Assembly (NCBI RefSeq): GCF_001282115.1
Contig: NZ_LJBR01000064.1
Coordinates: forward strand, 1-64,000
Source of the DNA: Streptomyces sp. NRRL B-24085
Lineage (GTDB): Bacteria; Actinomycetota; Actinomycetes; Streptomycetales; Streptomycetaceae
DNA: 64,000 nt
Direction: 5' to 3'
Part shown: positions 37,149-46,765 of the stretch, piece by piece
How positions within the stretch are numbered: the stretch's first letter is position 1
Layout of the letters: every line of letters begins with the position of its first letter
Notes under the pieces: model-generated
Seen by the model: the letters and a program-made list of their open reading frames with translations, nothing else
The model's database searches: none
Told to the model about the DNA's origin: nothing
Translations under genes and position numbers: made by a program

Positions 37149-39185
37149 GTGCGCACCACCCACCACCCCGACCCGCTCGCCGTCGTCCGCAACCTCGGCA
37201 TCCTTGCCCACGTCGACGCCGGCAAGACCACGGTCACCGAGCGGATCCTGTTCGCCACCGGCACCACGCACAAGCGCGGCGAGGTCCACGACGGCACCAC
37301 CGTCACCGACTTCGACCCGCAGGAGCGGGACCGCGGGATCACCATCTTCGCCGCGGCCGTGAGCTGCGCCTGGGACGGACACCGCCTCAACCTGATCGAC
37401 ACCCCCGGGCACGTCGACTTCGCCGACGAGGTGGAGCGCTCGCTCCGGGTGCTCGACGGCGCGGTCGCGGTGTTCGACGCGGTCGCGGGCGTGGAGCCGC
37501 AGAGCGAGTCGGTGTGGCGGCAGGCGGACCGGCACGGTGTGCCGAGGATCGCGTTCGTCAACAAGATGGACCGCGCGGGCGCCGACCTGGACGCGGCCGT
37601 CGAGTCGATCCGGCGGCGGCTGCATCCGGCCCCGCTGGTCGTGCAGTTGCCCATCGGCAGCGAGGACGGCTTCACCGGTGTCGTCGACCTGGTCCGGATG
37701 CGGGCACTGACCTGGCCGGACGACGGCACGGTCAGGGAAGAACCCGTGCCGGACTCCCTGCGCGAGGAGGCGCTCGGGCGTCGCCGCACGCTGGAGGAGG
37801 CCGTCGCCGAACGGCATCCGGCCGCCCTGGAGGAGTTCTGCGACCGGGAGACCCTGTCCGCCGGCACCCTCACCGCCGCCCTGCGGGACCTCACCCGCAG
37901 CGGCGACGGCGTGGTCGTCCTGTGCGGCTCGGCCTACCGCGACCGCGGGGTCGAACCGCTGCTGGACGCCGTCGTGGCGTACCTGCCGTCACCGCTCGAC
38001 GTGCCCGCCGTACGCGGCGAGAACGGCGAGGAGCGGCCCTGCGACCCGGCGGCGCCCTTCGCGGCGCTGGCGTTCAAGGTGCACGCCACCCCGACGGGAC
38101 GGCTGACGTACGTCCGGGTGTACGCGGGAACGATCGAGAAGGGAGCCACCGTGTGGGACGCGGGCGCGCGCCGCACCGAGCGGGTCGGGCGGATCCTGCG
38201 TGTGCAGGCCGACCGGCACGCCCCGTTGGAGCGTGCGGTCGCCGGTGACATCGTCGCCGTCGTCGGGCTGCGGTCGGCCCGGGCGGGCTCGACCCTGTGT
38301 GCGCCGGAGGCCCCGCTCGTGCTCGAACCGCCGAGCGTGGCCGACCCCGTCGTGTCCGTGGCGGTCGAGCCGCAACGGGCCGTCGACAGCGACCGGTTGG
38401 CGTCCGCGCTGGCCCGGCTGGCCGAGGAGGACCCCTCGCTCGTCGTCCGCACGGACCCCGAGACCGGCCAGACCCTGCTGTCCGGCATGGGTGAACTGCA
38501 TCTGGAGGTCGCGGTGGAGAAGGTACGGCGCGAGCACGGCCTCGCTCTGAACACCGGCCGTCCCAGGGTTGGTTACCGGGAGACAGTTGGGCGGGGCGTG
38601 TCGGGTCTGGTCTTCCGGCACGTCAAACAGGACGGCGGGGCGGGGCAGTTCGCCCATGTCGTGCTCGACGTCGAACCCTCGCGGGAGGACTTCGAGTTCC
38701 GTTCCGCGGTGGTGGGCGGGCGCGTCCCGCAGGAGTACGTCCGCGCCGTCGAGGCCGGCTGCCGGGACGCCCTGGCCGAAGGGCCGCTCGGCGGACACCC
38801 GGTGACGGGCCTGCGCGTCACCCTCACCGACGGGGCGACGCATGTGAAGGACTCCTCTGACACGGCCTTCCGCACCGCGGGCCGGGCCGGACTCCGGGAG
38901 GCGCTGCGCGCCTGCGCGATGGTCCTCCTGGAACCGGTCGCCGAGGTCACGGTCACCGTGCCCGAGGACGCCGTGGGCGCCGTGCTCGGCGACCTCGCCG
39001 CCCGCCGCGGCAGGGTCTCCGGCTCGGCCGTGCGCGGCGGTTCGAGGGCCGTCACGGCGACCGTGCCGCTGGCCGAACTCTTCGGCTACGCCACGAGGCT
39101 GCGCAGCCGGACCCAGGGCCGCGGCACCTTCACGGCCCGTCCGACGGGGTACGCGCCGGCGCCGGCGGCGACGTCACCGCGGTGA
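37149..39185 (+). CDS. Elongation factor G paralogue (FusB-like)
   Basis: A 678-residue translational GTPase. G motifs are [14 protein letters not shown] and NKMD, followed by beta-barrel, domain III/IV and the EF-G type C-terminus [18 protein letters not shown]. The C-terminal signature favours an EF-G2-like paralogue over a TetM/OtrA ribosomal protection protein. The GTG at 37149 gives a clean N-terminus with AAAGG upstream; an in-frame ATG at 37089 would add 20 low-complexity residues. Its position beside a possibly tetracycline-like cluster makes target protection worth considering, but it may simply be a chromosomal neighbour. Confidence 0.9.
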   Translation: MRTTHHPDPLAVVRNLGILAHVDAGKTTVTERILFATGTTHKRGEVHDGTTVTDFDPQERDRGITIFAAAVSCAWDGHRLNLIDTPGHVDFADEVERSLRVLDGAVAVFDAVAGVEPQSESVWRQADRHGVPRIAFVNKMDRAGADLDAAVESIRRRLHPAPLVVQLPIGSEDGFTGVVDLVRMRALTWPDDGTVREEPVPDSLREEALGRRRTLEEAVAERHPAALEEFCDRETLSAGTLTAALRDLTRSGDGVVVLCGSAYRDRGVEPLLDAVVAYLPSPLDVPAVRGENGEERPCDPAAPFAALAFKVHATPTGRLTYVRVYAGTIEKGATVWDAGARRTERVGRILRVQADRHAPLERAVAGDIVAVVGLRSARAGSTLCAPEAPLVLEPPSVADPVVSVAVEPQRAVDSDRLASALARLAEEDPSLVVRTDPETGQTLLSGMGELHLEVAVEKVRREHGLALNTGRPRVGYRETVGRGVSGLVFRHVKQDGGAGQFAHVVLDVEPSREDFEFRSAVVGGRVPQEYVRAVEAGCRDALAEGPLGGHPVTGLRVTLTDGATHVKDSSDTAFRTAGRAGLREALRACAMVLLEPVAEVTVTVPEDAVGAVLGDLAARRGRVSGSAVRGGSRAVTATVPLAELFGYATRLRSRTQGRGTFTARPTGYAPAPAATSPR

Positions 39186-39234
39186 CGTGACGTCGGGGAC
39201 GTGACGTAGGGGACGGAAGTCCCGGACACGAGGG

Positions 39235-39269
39235 GGAAGGGCCGGGCGGTCGCACCGCCCGGCCCTTCC
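39235..39269. terminator. Bidirectional hairpin terminator
   Basis: A perfect 16-bp stem (39235-39250 with 39254-39269) and a CGC loop between the convergent EF-G paralogue and the small protein gene. Confidence 0.88.
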
Positions 39270-39290
39270 GCCCCGCGCACCGGACTCCGC

Positions 39291-39683
39291 TCAGCAGTCC
39301 CTGAACTCCGGCGACTGGTTCAGCACCTGCGAGCGCACCGACGTGAAGCGGGTGTAGGTCTCGCCGTCGGCCGACTCCGGGCGGAAGGCGGCCACGCGGT
39401 GGCAGTTCTGGAAGGCCAGGGCCACGCCGAAGTGGCGTTCCAGGCTGCCGCGGATGGCGTCGCTGGCGAGGGCGCGCAGGAGCTGGCCGCGCTCCTTCTC
39501 CGACGGGGGCGGGGTCTGATTGTCGGTGAACTCGGCCTGGCCGCCGCGCAGTTCCTCGGCCAGGGAGGCGATCAGGTCGTAGGCGTAGGGGAGGGAGGCG
39601 CGGACCGTGTCCACGAAGTCCTCTTCGCGGATGTCGCCCTGTTCGGCTTCGGCGAGGAGTTTCGGCGATACGTCGAGAGACAT
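39291..39683 (-). CDS. Small conserved protein beside CooC-like ATPase
   Basis: A 130-residue soluble, acidic protein (SLDVSPKLLAEAEQGDIREEDFVDTVRASLPYAY). I do not recognise a family. It is predicted to be mainly helical and has one Cys near the middle and one as the last residue. It lies 36 bp downstream of the ATPase gene on the same strand, so it is probably a partner protein of that ATPase. Confidence 0.75.
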   Translation of the reverse strand: MSLDVSPKLLAEAEQGDIREEDFVDTVRASLPYAYDLIASLAEELRGGQAEFTDNQTPPPSEKERGQLLRALASDAIRGSLERHFGVALAFQNCHRVAAFRPESADGETYTRFTSVRSQVLNQSPEFRDC

Positions 39684-39719
39684 GTGCTGCGGTTCCTGTC
39701 TGTCAGTGGGAGGAGGGGG

Positions 39720-40676
39720 TCAGCCGAGGGAGGCGGGACCCGGTACGAAGTCCGGGTCCACCTGAGAGGCCAGGTCGAGGCCGGTCGCCTCGTTCGCCCA
39801 GGAGCGGGCGTTGCGCAGGTGGAACTCGACCGCGTGGCGGTGGAGGGTCGGCCAGTCGCGGGGGTGGGCGTCGACCGTCTCGCGCAGGATCGACAGGGCG
39901 TGCCGGTTGTGGGGCTCCAGCGAGTCCGGGCCGCCCTCGGCGCGCCCCTGTTCGGCGGCGCGCACCCAGGGCGACTGGACCAGGTGGGTCACCAGGTCGT
40001 CGCCCACGTGTTCCTTGAGGAAGAGGAGGTCGTCCTCGCCGGTCACCTTGTTGCCGACCACGGCGATCCGGATCCCGAACTCCCGTGCGTGGTCCCGGTA
40101 CTGGCGGTACACCGAGACGCCCTTGCGGGTGGGTTCGGCCACCAGGAAGGTCACGTCGAAGCGGGTGAACAGGCCCGAGGCGAACGCGTCCGCGCCGGCG
40201 GTCATGTCGACGACGACGTACTCGCCGGGGCCGTCGACCAGGTGGTTGAGGTACAGCTCCACCCCGCCCAGCTTGGAGTGGTAGCAGGCGACGCCGAGGT
40301 CGCTCTCCTCGAACGCGCCCGTCACCATGAGCGGGACGTCGCCGACCCGCCGGACGTGTCGGGCGTGCAGTTCGTCGTCGCCCAGCAGCCGCAGCAGACG
40401 TGAACCCCGGCCCGGCGGCGTGGTCTTGATCATCGCCTCGGGGGAGGCGATGCGCGGGTTGTCGCCGCGCAGGAAGTCCTTGATGTCGGCCACGTGCGCG
40501 CCCAGCGGAGGGGCGCCCAGGTCGTCGCCGTCGTGGCCCAGAGCCTCGGCGAGGTGCTGGTTGATGTCGCCGTCCACGGCCAGCACCGGTGCGCCGGAAC
40601 GGGCCAGATGGCGGGAGAAGAGCGCCGACAGGGTGGTCTTGCCGCTGCCGCCCTTGCCGACGAAGGCGATCCGCAC
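39720..40676 (-). CDS. CooC/MinD-like P-loop ATPase
   Basis: A 318-residue SIMIBI-class ATPase with a deviant Walker A (GKGGSGKTT, residues 7-15), a DGDINQHLAEALG segment and a VVVDMTAGAD Walker B. Relatives insert metals into enzymes (CooC) or position proteins (MinD/ParA). Sequence and partner gene point away from chromosome partitioning and toward a maturation or regulatory role. The GTG at 40676 follows GATGGAG. A Zur-box-like sequence lies 17 bp upstream of the start codon. Confidence 0.85.
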   Translation of the reverse strand: MRIAFVGKGGSGKTTLSALFSRHLARSGAPVLAVDGDINQHLAEALGHDGDDLGAPPLGAHVADIKDFLRGDNPRIASPEAMIKTTPPGRGSRLLRLLGDDELHARHVRRVGDVPLMVTGAFEESDLGVACYHSKLGGVELYLNHLVDGPGEYVVVDMTAGADAFASGLFTRFDVTFLVAEPTRKGVSVYRQYRDHAREFGIRIAVVGNKVTGEDDLLFLKEHVGDDLVTHLVQSPWVRAAEQGRAEGGPDSLEPHNRHALSILRETVDAHPRDWPTLHRHAVEFHLRNARSWANEATGLDLASQVDPDFVPGPASLG

Positions 40677-40692
40677 TACCGCTCCATCTTTT

Positions 40693-40707
40693 TGAAAATG
40701 GATGTCA
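40693..40707. promoter_or_regulatory. Zur-box-like palindrome
   Basis: TGAAAATGGATGTCA matches 12 of 15 positions of the Streptomyces Zur consensus as I remember it (TGAAAATGATTTTCA). It lies between the leftward ATPase gene and the rightward GNAT/transporter operon, close enough to the ATPase start to block its promoter. Confidence 0.4.
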
Positions 40708-40782
40708 TGTCGGTAGGTTCTATGGCGTGCGTTCGATCACTGTCAAATCGCCCCCGTGATCAAGACCCTGACCCTTAATGCA

Positions 40783-40797
40783 TATGATGTGCAAGTG
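40783..40797 (+). promoter_or_regulatory. Possible leaderless promoter of GNAT operon
   Basis: A TATGAT -10 hexamer (40783-40788) ends 6 bp before the GTG at 40795, which would make the start codon the first transcribed triplet. A good -35 is not evident. Confidence 0.45.
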
Positions 40798-41331
40798 CGT
40801 GACTACAGCATCAGGGCCGCCGGCCCGGACGACCTCGAAGGTGCGCGAGCCGTGATGCTCGACACCGTCTACCGCGACTTCGGAACCGGGTACGTGCCCC
40901 GCTGGCACGCCGACATCATCGACCCGGCCGCCGCCTACCTCGTCCCGGCCCGCCACACCCTCCTCGTCGCCCTCGACCCGGACGACCGGGCCGTCGTCGC
41001 CACCGGCGCCCTCGACTCCCGCGGCCCCGCCCACCCGCCGAACCCGCGCGAACTGGCCGAGCGCTACCCCGACGGCGACACCGCCCAACTGCGCCGGATC
41101 TACGTCCGCCCCGAGCACCGCAGGCGCGGCCTCGCCCGCCGCCTGGTCGACGAGCTGCTGGCCTTCGCGGCCGCAGACGGCGGCTACCGCTCCGTGTATC
41201 TGCACACCGACCCGGCGGTCCCGGGCGCCGAACCGTTCTGGCGCTCGATCGGCAAGGTCGTGCACGACGAACGCGAGACGACGGGCGGCGCGAGCAACGT
41301 CGTCCACTTCGAGATACCGATGGGACGGTGA
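40795..41331 (+). CDS. GNAT-family N-acetyltransferase
   Basis: A 178-residue GNAT acetyltransferase with the acetyl-CoA loop in IYVRPEHRRRGLARRLVDELL. It acetylates an unknown amine. GTG 40795 was chosen because a -10-like TATGAT lies just upstream; an in-frame GTG at 40756 would extend it by 13 residues. It heads an overlapping transporter operon, so the substrate may be the transported compound. Confidence 0.85.
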   Translation: MRDYSIRAAGPDDLEGARAVMLDTVYRDFGTGYVPRWHADIIDPAAAYLVPARHTLLVALDPDDRAVVATGALDSRGPAHPPNPRELAERYPDGDTAQLRRIYVRPEHRRRGLARRLVDELLAFAAADGGYRSVYLHTDPAVPGAEPFWRSIGKVVHDERETTGGASNVVHFEIPMGR

Positions 41332-42821
41332 CCGCGATGCGCCGCCGTCACGCACTCGGCTCCCTCCTGCTCGCCCCGCTGCTCACCGCCTGCTTCGCCT
41401 CCCCGGGCGGCGACTCCGGGAGCGCCACGGGCGACGGCTCCCGGCTCCGTGTCGCCCTCGCCTTCCCGCCCGCCGAGAACCTCTCGCCGTACGGCGACGA
41501 CGCCACCCTCCTCAGCCGCCTCGGTGTCAGCGAGGGCCTGACCGCCCTCGACGCCAACGGCGCCGCCACGCCCGCGCTCGCCGAGTCCTGGCGCCGCGAG
41601 AACGACCGCACCTGGCTGTTCACCCTGCGCGAGGCCGGCTTCCAGGACGGTTCCGAGGTCACCCCGGCCACCGTCGCCGCCGCCCTCACCCACGCCGGCG
41701 AGGCGAAGCCCGCCCCGGCCGCCCTCTCCGGCGTCACGCTGACGGCACAGGCGGCCGGCGACGCCGTACGCATCACCACGAGGACCCCCGACCCCGTCCT
41801 GCCGCTCCGGCTGTCCAGCCCGAGCCTCGCCGTGTTCGCCGCGAAGGCATACGGCAAGGACGGCCGCGTCGATCCCGTCGGCACCGGCGCCGGCCCCTTC
41901 GAGCTGACCGGGGTCACCGGCTCCGCCTCCGCCGCCCTCGACCGCTTCGACGACTACTGGGGCGGCCGCGCCCAGGCCCCCGGCATCGATGCCCGCTTCG
42001 TCGCCGACGGCACCGCCCGCGCCAACGCCCTGCGCACCGGCCAGGTCGACATCGCCGAGGCGGTCCCGGTCGCCCAGGCCGCCACCCTCGACGAGGCCAC
42101 CGTCGAGGAGACCGCCACCACCCGCACCACGAGCCTGCACCTCAACACCCGGTCCGGCCCCTTCAGGGACCCGAAGCTGCGCGCCGCCGCCCGCGCGGCC
42201 GTCGACAGCTCCGCCGTCGTCAAGGGCGTCTTCGAGGGCCACGCCGATCCCGGCGCCGGCCTCTACGGACCGGCCGTGACGTGGGCCGAGGGCAAGCGCG
42301 TACGGCCCGCCGGGCGCGCGGCCGCCGCGGACCCGCACGGCACCGCCGTCACCCTCGCCACCTACGACAACCGGCCCGAACTCCCGGAGACCGCCCAGGT
42401 GCTGCAACAGCAGCTCCGCAGAGCCGGGTTCCGGGTCACGCTGGTGGTCCGTGAGTACGCGCGGCTCGAAAGCGACGTGCTCGCCGGGAAGTTCGACGGG
42501 TTCGTCGGCGCCCGCAACAGCCTCGTCGACACCGGCGACCCCGTCGGCGTCCTCGCGAGCGACCACACCTGCGACGGCGGCTACAACCTGGCCCGGCTGT
42601 GCGACGGGAAGGTCGACCGGGCGGTCGCCGAGGCCGACGCCGTGGCCGACACCGGTGCGCGGCAGGACGCGGCGATGCGCGCCGAGGCGGCGGTCCTCGG
42701 CACCGACGCCGTGGTGCCGCTGGCCCACCAGAGGATCATCACCGGTGTCGCCACCGGCGTCCGGGGCGTGCTGCTCGACCCGTACGAACGGACGCTGGTC
42801 GGCCCCGGAACGCGACGCTGA
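41328..42821 (+). CDS. ABC substrate-binding lipoprotein (peptide/nickel family)
   Basis: A 497-residue family 5 extracellular solute-binding protein. It has an N-terminal signal with lipobox LTAC (Cys22 counted from the GTG at 41328), then the LTALDANGAATPALAESWR region typical of DppA/NikA/OppA proteins. It would bind a peptide, metal or metallophore outside the membrane. GTG 41328 overlaps the GNAT stop (GTGA); ATG 41337 is an alternative. It is coupled to the fused permease 3 bp downstream. Confidence 0.9.
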   Translation: MTAMRRRHALGSLLLAPLLTACFASPGGDSGSATGDGSRLRVALAFPPAENLSPYGDDATLLSRLGVSEGLTALDANGAATPALAESWRRENDRTWLFTLREAGFQDGSEVTPATVAAALTHAGEAKPAPAALSGVTLTAQAAGDAVRITTRTPDPVLPLRLSSPSLAVFAAKAYGKDGRVDPVGTGAGPFELTGVTGSASAALDRFDDYWGGRAQAPGIDARFVADGTARANALRTGQVDIAEAVPVAQAATLDEATVEETATTRTTSLHLNTRSGPFRDPKLRAAARAAVDSSAVVKGVFEGHADPGAGLYGPAVTWAEGKRVRPAGRAAAADPHGTAVTLATYDNRPELPETAQVLQQQLRRAGFRVTLVVREYARLESDVLAGKFDGFVGARNSLVDTGDPVGVLASDHTCDGGYNLARLCDGKVDRAVAEADAVADTGARQDAAMRAEAAVLGTDAVVPLAHQRIITGVATGVRGVLLDPYERTLVGPGTRR

Positions 42822-42824
42822 CCC

Positions 42825-44612
42825 GTGGCGCACCGCGTGGCCACCCTGCTGTGGCGTGTCCTGCTCGCGGCGGCCCTGGTGTGCGGGATCGGCCTGCTGC
42901 CGTGGCTGTCGCGCACCGACCCCGCGCTCACCGTGCTCAAGGCGCGCTCCGCGGACCGCGCCCCGACACCGCGGGTCCTGGCCGACATCCGGGACCGGCT
43001 GGGCCTGGACGAAGGCCCCGTGCACCTGCTGGGCCAGTGGCTCGGCGGGCTGCCCCGCGGGGACGCCGGCCGGTCATGGCTGAACGGCACCCAGGTCGCC
43101 CCGACCGTCGCCCAGGCACTCGGGGTGTCCCTGCTGCTGGTGACGGTGGCGCTCGCGGTCGCCGCCGGTACCGCCGCCCTGGTGTGCGCCCGTACCCTGT
43201 GGCTCGGCGCGCACGGCCGCCTCGACGGACGGCGGACCCGGGGCGGCGCCTCGGCGATGCTCGCCGCACTGCCCGAGTTCCTCACCGCCTCCGTGCTCGC
43301 CACCGTCGTCGGCGTACAGCTCGGCTGGCTGCCCGCCCTCGGCTGGTACGGGCCACGGTGGACGATCCTGCCCGCCCTCGCCCTGGGTCTGCCCGCCGGA
43401 GCCGTGCTCGGGCGGCTGCTCGACGACCTGCTGCCCGGCGCCCTCGCCGAACCCTGGGCGGCGGCCGCGGCGGCCCGCGGACTGCCGGGCCGCACCGTCG
43501 CCGCCAAGGCGGTCCGCCGCTGCCTCCCCGCACTGCTGCCGAACCTGGGCCTGTTCGTCGTCGGCCTCACGGCCGGATCCGTCGCCGTGGAGCAGATCTA
43601 CGACATCCCGGGCCTCGGCCGCACCACCCTCCAGGCCGCCCTCGCCCAGGACCTGCCGGTGCTCCAGGCCGGCACCCTCGCCCTGCTGCTCCTCGCGGCC
43701 GTCGCCACCGGCCTCGCGGCACTCACCGTCCGCCTCCTGACCAGCCCGGCCCTGCGGGACGGCGCCCTCGACTCCCTGCACCGCCCCCGACGGCCCGCCC
43801 GCGGCACCCGGCCCCTCCTGTACGGCGGTCTCCTGGCCGCCGTCGTCGTGCTCGGCCTGCCCCGCGACCCGCTCGCCCTCGACACCGGGGCCCGGCTCCA
43901 ACCCCCCTCCTGGGCCCACCCGTTCGGCACCGACGCGCTCGGCCGGGACCTGCTCGCCCGGGTCGGGCACGGGGCCCTCGACACCCTGCTGACCGCCCTC
44001 GCCGTCAGCGTCACCGCGCTGGCGGCCGGCGTCCTGCTCGGGCTGCTGCCCCGGCTGTCCGGTCCGCTCGTCGACACCGTCAACGCCGTACCGCCGGTGC
44101 TCGCCGCGCTGCTCGTGACCGCCGTCGCCGGGAGCGGTGCCGCCACGCCCGCGATCGCCGTCGCCACCGTCTCCTGGGCGGCGCTCGCCGCGCACACCTC
44201 CGCGCTGCTCCGGCAGGAACGCGCCACCTCGCACCTCGCGGCCACCCGGGCCCTGGGCGCCGGCCGCCGGTACCTGCTGCGGCACGAACTGCTGCCCGCG
44301 ATCCTGCCGCCCGTCACCCGGCACGCCCTGCTGCGCCTGCCCGGTGTCGCGCTCGCCCTCGCGTCCCTCGGCTTCCTCGGCCTCGGCGCCCAGCCGCCCG
44401 CCCCGGAGTGGGGCCTGCTCCTGGCCGAGAACCAGCCCTACGCCGAACGCGCCCCCTGGGCCGTCCTCGCCCCCGCCGCCGCACTCGCCCTGCTGGGCGC
44501 GCTCGCGGTGAGCGCGGCGGACGGGGTGCGGTGGCCGCGCCGGCGCCCACGTCCTCGTACCGCCACCCCGTGCGCATCCGCCCGGGAGCCGGCGGAGGGG
44601 GAGGCCCGATGA
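42825..44612 (+). CDS. Fused DppB-DppC type ABC permease
   Basis: A 595-residue protein joining two binding-protein-dependent permease domains that are usually separate. Domain 1 (about 1-315) carries an EAA-like loop AAAARGLPGRTVAAKAVRRCLP. Domain 2 (about 330-570) carries ATRALGAGRRYLLRHELLP and starts with the DppC-like FGTDALGRDLLARV. No ATPase gene is found in the operon, so the energy partner must be encoded elsewhere. ATGA overlap couples it to the MFS gene. Confidence 0.9.
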   Translation: MAHRVATLLWRVLLAAALVCGIGLLPWLSRTDPALTVLKARSADRAPTPRVLADIRDRLGLDEGPVHLLGQWLGGLPRGDAGRSWLNGTQVAPTVAQALGVSLLLVTVALAVAAGTAALVCARTLWLGAHGRLDGRRTRGGASAMLAALPEFLTASVLATVVGVQLGWLPALGWYGPRWTILPALALGLPAGAVLGRLLDDLLPGALAEPWAAAAAARGLPGRTVAAKAVRRCLPALLPNLGLFVVGLTAGSVAVEQIYDIPGLGRTTLQAALAQDLPVLQAGTLALLLLAAVATGLAALTVRLLTSPALRDGALDSLHRPRRPARGTRPLLYGGLLAAVVVLGLPRDPLALDTGARLQPPSWAHPFGTDALGRDLLARVGHGALDTLLTALAVSVTALAAGVLLGLLPRLSGPLVDTVNAVPPVLAALLVTAVAGSGAATPAIAVATVSWAALAAHTSALLRQERATSHLAATRALGAGRRYLLRHELLPAILPPVTRHALLRLPGVALALASLGFLGLGAQPPAPEWGLLLAENQPYAERAPWAVLAPAAALALLGALAVSAADGVRWPRRRPRPRTATPCASAREPAEGEAR

Positions 44613-45844
44613 CGTCGACGCCGGTCGGTGCGCCGCGGACCGCGGCCCGGCTCTCGCCGCTGCTGCGGCTGCTGATCCTCACCCAACTCGCCTTCAACAT
44701 CGGCTTCTTCGCGGTGCTGCCCTTCCTGGCCGAACACCTCGGGCAGGCCGTCGGGATGGCGGGGTGGCTCGTCGGGTTCGTACTCGGGCTGAGGACCTTC
44801 AGTCAGCAGGGGCTGTTCGTGGTGGGCGGGGCGCTCGCCGACCGGTACGGGATCCGGCCGGTCGTCCTCGCCGGCTGCGCGCTGCGGATCGCCGGGTTCG
44901 CGTGGCTGGGGTACGCCGAACGGACCGGCGCGGTCATCGGGGCCGTGCTGCTCATCGGGTTCGCGGCCGCGCTGTTCTCGCCGGCGGTGGAGTCGGAGGT
45001 CGCACGGCAGGCCGTCGTCCACGAGGAGGCGGGCGGTCGACGGAACCGGGTGCTGGCGCTGTTCACCGTCGCCGGGCAGGCGGGGGCGTTCGTCGGGCCG
45101 TTGCTGGGAGCGCTGCTGCTGGCGGTGGACTTCCGCACGGTGTGCCTGGCGGGCGCCGGGATCTTCGTGCTCGTCCTCGCCGGGCACGCGTGGATGCTGC
45201 CCCAGCACATCCCCGGCCGCCAACGGGTCGCTCTGCGCGGCGGGTTGGGAACTCTGCTCCGCAACCGCCGCTTCCTCGCCCTGTGCTGCGCGTACGGCGC
45301 CTACCTGCTCGCCTACAACCAGCTCTACCTCGCCCTCCCCGCCGAGGTGGAGCGCGCGACCGGCTCGCAGGCGGCGCTGGCCTGGCTGTTCGCCCTGTCC
45401 TCGCTGCTGGTGGTGACCGCCCAGCTCCCCGTCACCCGCTGGGCCGGCTCCCGGCTGCCGCTGCGCCGGTCGATGGCGGCCGGGCTCCTGCTGATCGGCG
45501 CCGGGTTCGCGGTCGTCGCGGTGTCCCGGCCCGCCGACCGGACCGGTACGGCGGGACTGCTGCCCTCGGCCGGCTTCGTCGTCCTGCTCACCTTCGGGCA
45601 GATGCTCGTCGCGCCGGTGGCCCGGGCGTGGGTGCCCGACCTCGCGGACCCGGGGCGACTCGGCCTCTACACCGGGGCGCTCTCCTCGGTCTCCGGCCTG
45701 GTCGTCCTGATCGGCAGCTCTGTCACGGGCTCACTCCTGGACGCGGGCCTGCCGGCCGCGGTGCCGTGGCTGCTGCTGGCGGCGGTGCCGGTGGCGGCGG
45801 TGGGACTGCTGCCCCTGCCGGAGGACGCGGGGTCGCGGCGATAG
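44609..45844 (+). CDS. MFS transporter
   Basis: A 411-residue major facilitator with about 12 hydrophobic segments and the motif GGALADRYGIRPVV after helix 2. Placed between an ABC importer permease and an acetyltransferase, it may export the compound that the importer recovers, as in opine-type metallophore operons; that is inference only. The ATG at 44609 overlaps the permease stop. Confidence 0.88.
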   Translation: MTSTPVGAPRTAARLSPLLRLLILTQLAFNIGFFAVLPFLAEHLGQAVGMAGWLVGFVLGLRTFSQQGLFVVGGALADRYGIRPVVLAGCALRIAGFAWLGYAERTGAVIGAVLLIGFAAALFSPAVESEVARQAVVHEEAGGRRNRVLALFTVAGQAGAFVGPLLGALLLAVDFRTVCLAGAGIFVLVLAGHAWMLPQHIPGRQRVALRGGLGTLLRNRRFLALCCAYGAYLLAYNQLYLALPAEVERATGSQAALAWLFALSSLLVVTAQLPVTRWAGSRLPLRRSMAAGLLLIGAGFAVVAVSRPADRTGTAGLLPSAGFVVLLTFGQMLVAPVARAWVPDLADPGRLGLYTGALSSVSGLVVLIGSSVTGSLLDAGLPAAVPWLLLAAVPVAAVGLLPLPEDAGSRR

Positions 45845-45854
45845 GGTCCACCCC

Positions 45855-46304
45855 ATGGAGACTCAGGACATCCGGGTGGAGATCGCCCGGGAGGCCGACC
45901 AGGAACTCGTCGACGCCTTCGCGCGGATGCTGCCGCAGTTGTCCTCGACGGCCGAGGCCCTCGACCTCGCCGCGCTCGGCCGCATCCTGGCCTGCGACGC
46001 CAACACCATGCTGCTCGCCAGGTCCACGTCCGGGTCGGTCGTGGGCACCCTCACCCTCGTGATGTTCCCGGCGCCCGCGGGACTGCGGGCCCGCATCGAG
46101 GATGTGATCGTCGACCACGAGGCACGCGGCCAGGGCATCGCCGGACTGCTGATCAGGGAGGCCATCCGGCTCGCCCGGGAAGCCGGGGCCCGCACCGTCG
46201 ACCTGACCTCCCGCCCCGACCGGGCGGCCGCCAACCGGCTGTACGAGCGCCAGGGCTTCCGCCAGCGGGAGTCGACGGTCTACCGGGTACCCCTGAAGGG
46301 CTGA
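45855..46304 (+). CDS. GNAT-family N-acetyltransferase
   Basis: A 149-residue acetyltransferase with VDHEARGQGIAGLLIREAIRLA (acetyl-CoA loop) and a C-terminal NRLYERQGFRQRES, typical of GNATs acting on small amines. It lies 10 bp after the MFS stop and ends the operon. The substrate is unknown. Confidence 0.85.
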   Translation: METQDIRVEIAREADQELVDAFARMLPQLSSTAEALDLAALGRILACDANTMLLARSTSGSVVGTLTLVMFPAPAGLRARIEDVIVDHEARGQGIAGLLIREAIRLAREAGARTVDLTSRPDRAAANRLYERQGFRQRESTVYRVPLKG

Positions 46305-46765
46305 CCGACGGCCTGCGGGGCGGGTGTCAGGGATCAGCCCCGGAAGTCTTCCGCTTGAAAGGCTGAGCCCCCTTCAGCGGGCGACCGGCTCCGGTGCGGA
46401 TGCAGAGGTCGGCTTCGGAAGTTCCCGGCCGCGCCCCGTCCCACGGTCACCGCGTGAGCCGCCGTGCGGTCCCCGGCCACCGAGGGGCTGCCCCTCTGGA
46501 TCCGGCCGCTCGCGGTGCACGCGCCGGACCGCCTTCCGTTGCCTCGGCCGGGGTCCTCCCGCCTGGGAGGGCGCCGTGACCGGCGGCCGCTCTCACGCCA
46601 CGCTCTCTCGGGAGCCGGCGGCTTGTGGAGCAGGCGTCGGGCTGCCCTCCGTTTGCCCCGACCGCGGTCCTGGCGGGCGGTCGCCGGCGGCCGTCGCGCC
46701 ATGCCTCGGACGCCGGAGCCTCGCGGTGCGGGCGTCGGGCTGTCTTCCGATGTCCCGCCCCGACC
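46305..46765. other. 461-bp intergenic region with degenerate repeats
   Basis: No credible gene. Two related stretches containing GTCGGGCTG-N-TCCG then CCCGACC occur near 46636 and 46734 (98 bp apart), with a weaker relative near 46400. They look like decayed tandem repeats or old duplications. Both flanking genes end into this region. Confidence 0.5.

Noticed and set aside
37149..39185. TetM/OtrA-type tetracycline ribosomal protection protein
   Set aside because: The C-terminal [17 protein letters not shown] is EF-G-like, and TetM-type endings are absent. The possibility is kept only as a finding.
39183..39215. Short GACGT repeats after the EF-G paralogue
   Set aside because: Too short and GC-biased to be distinguished from chance; not a recognisable element.
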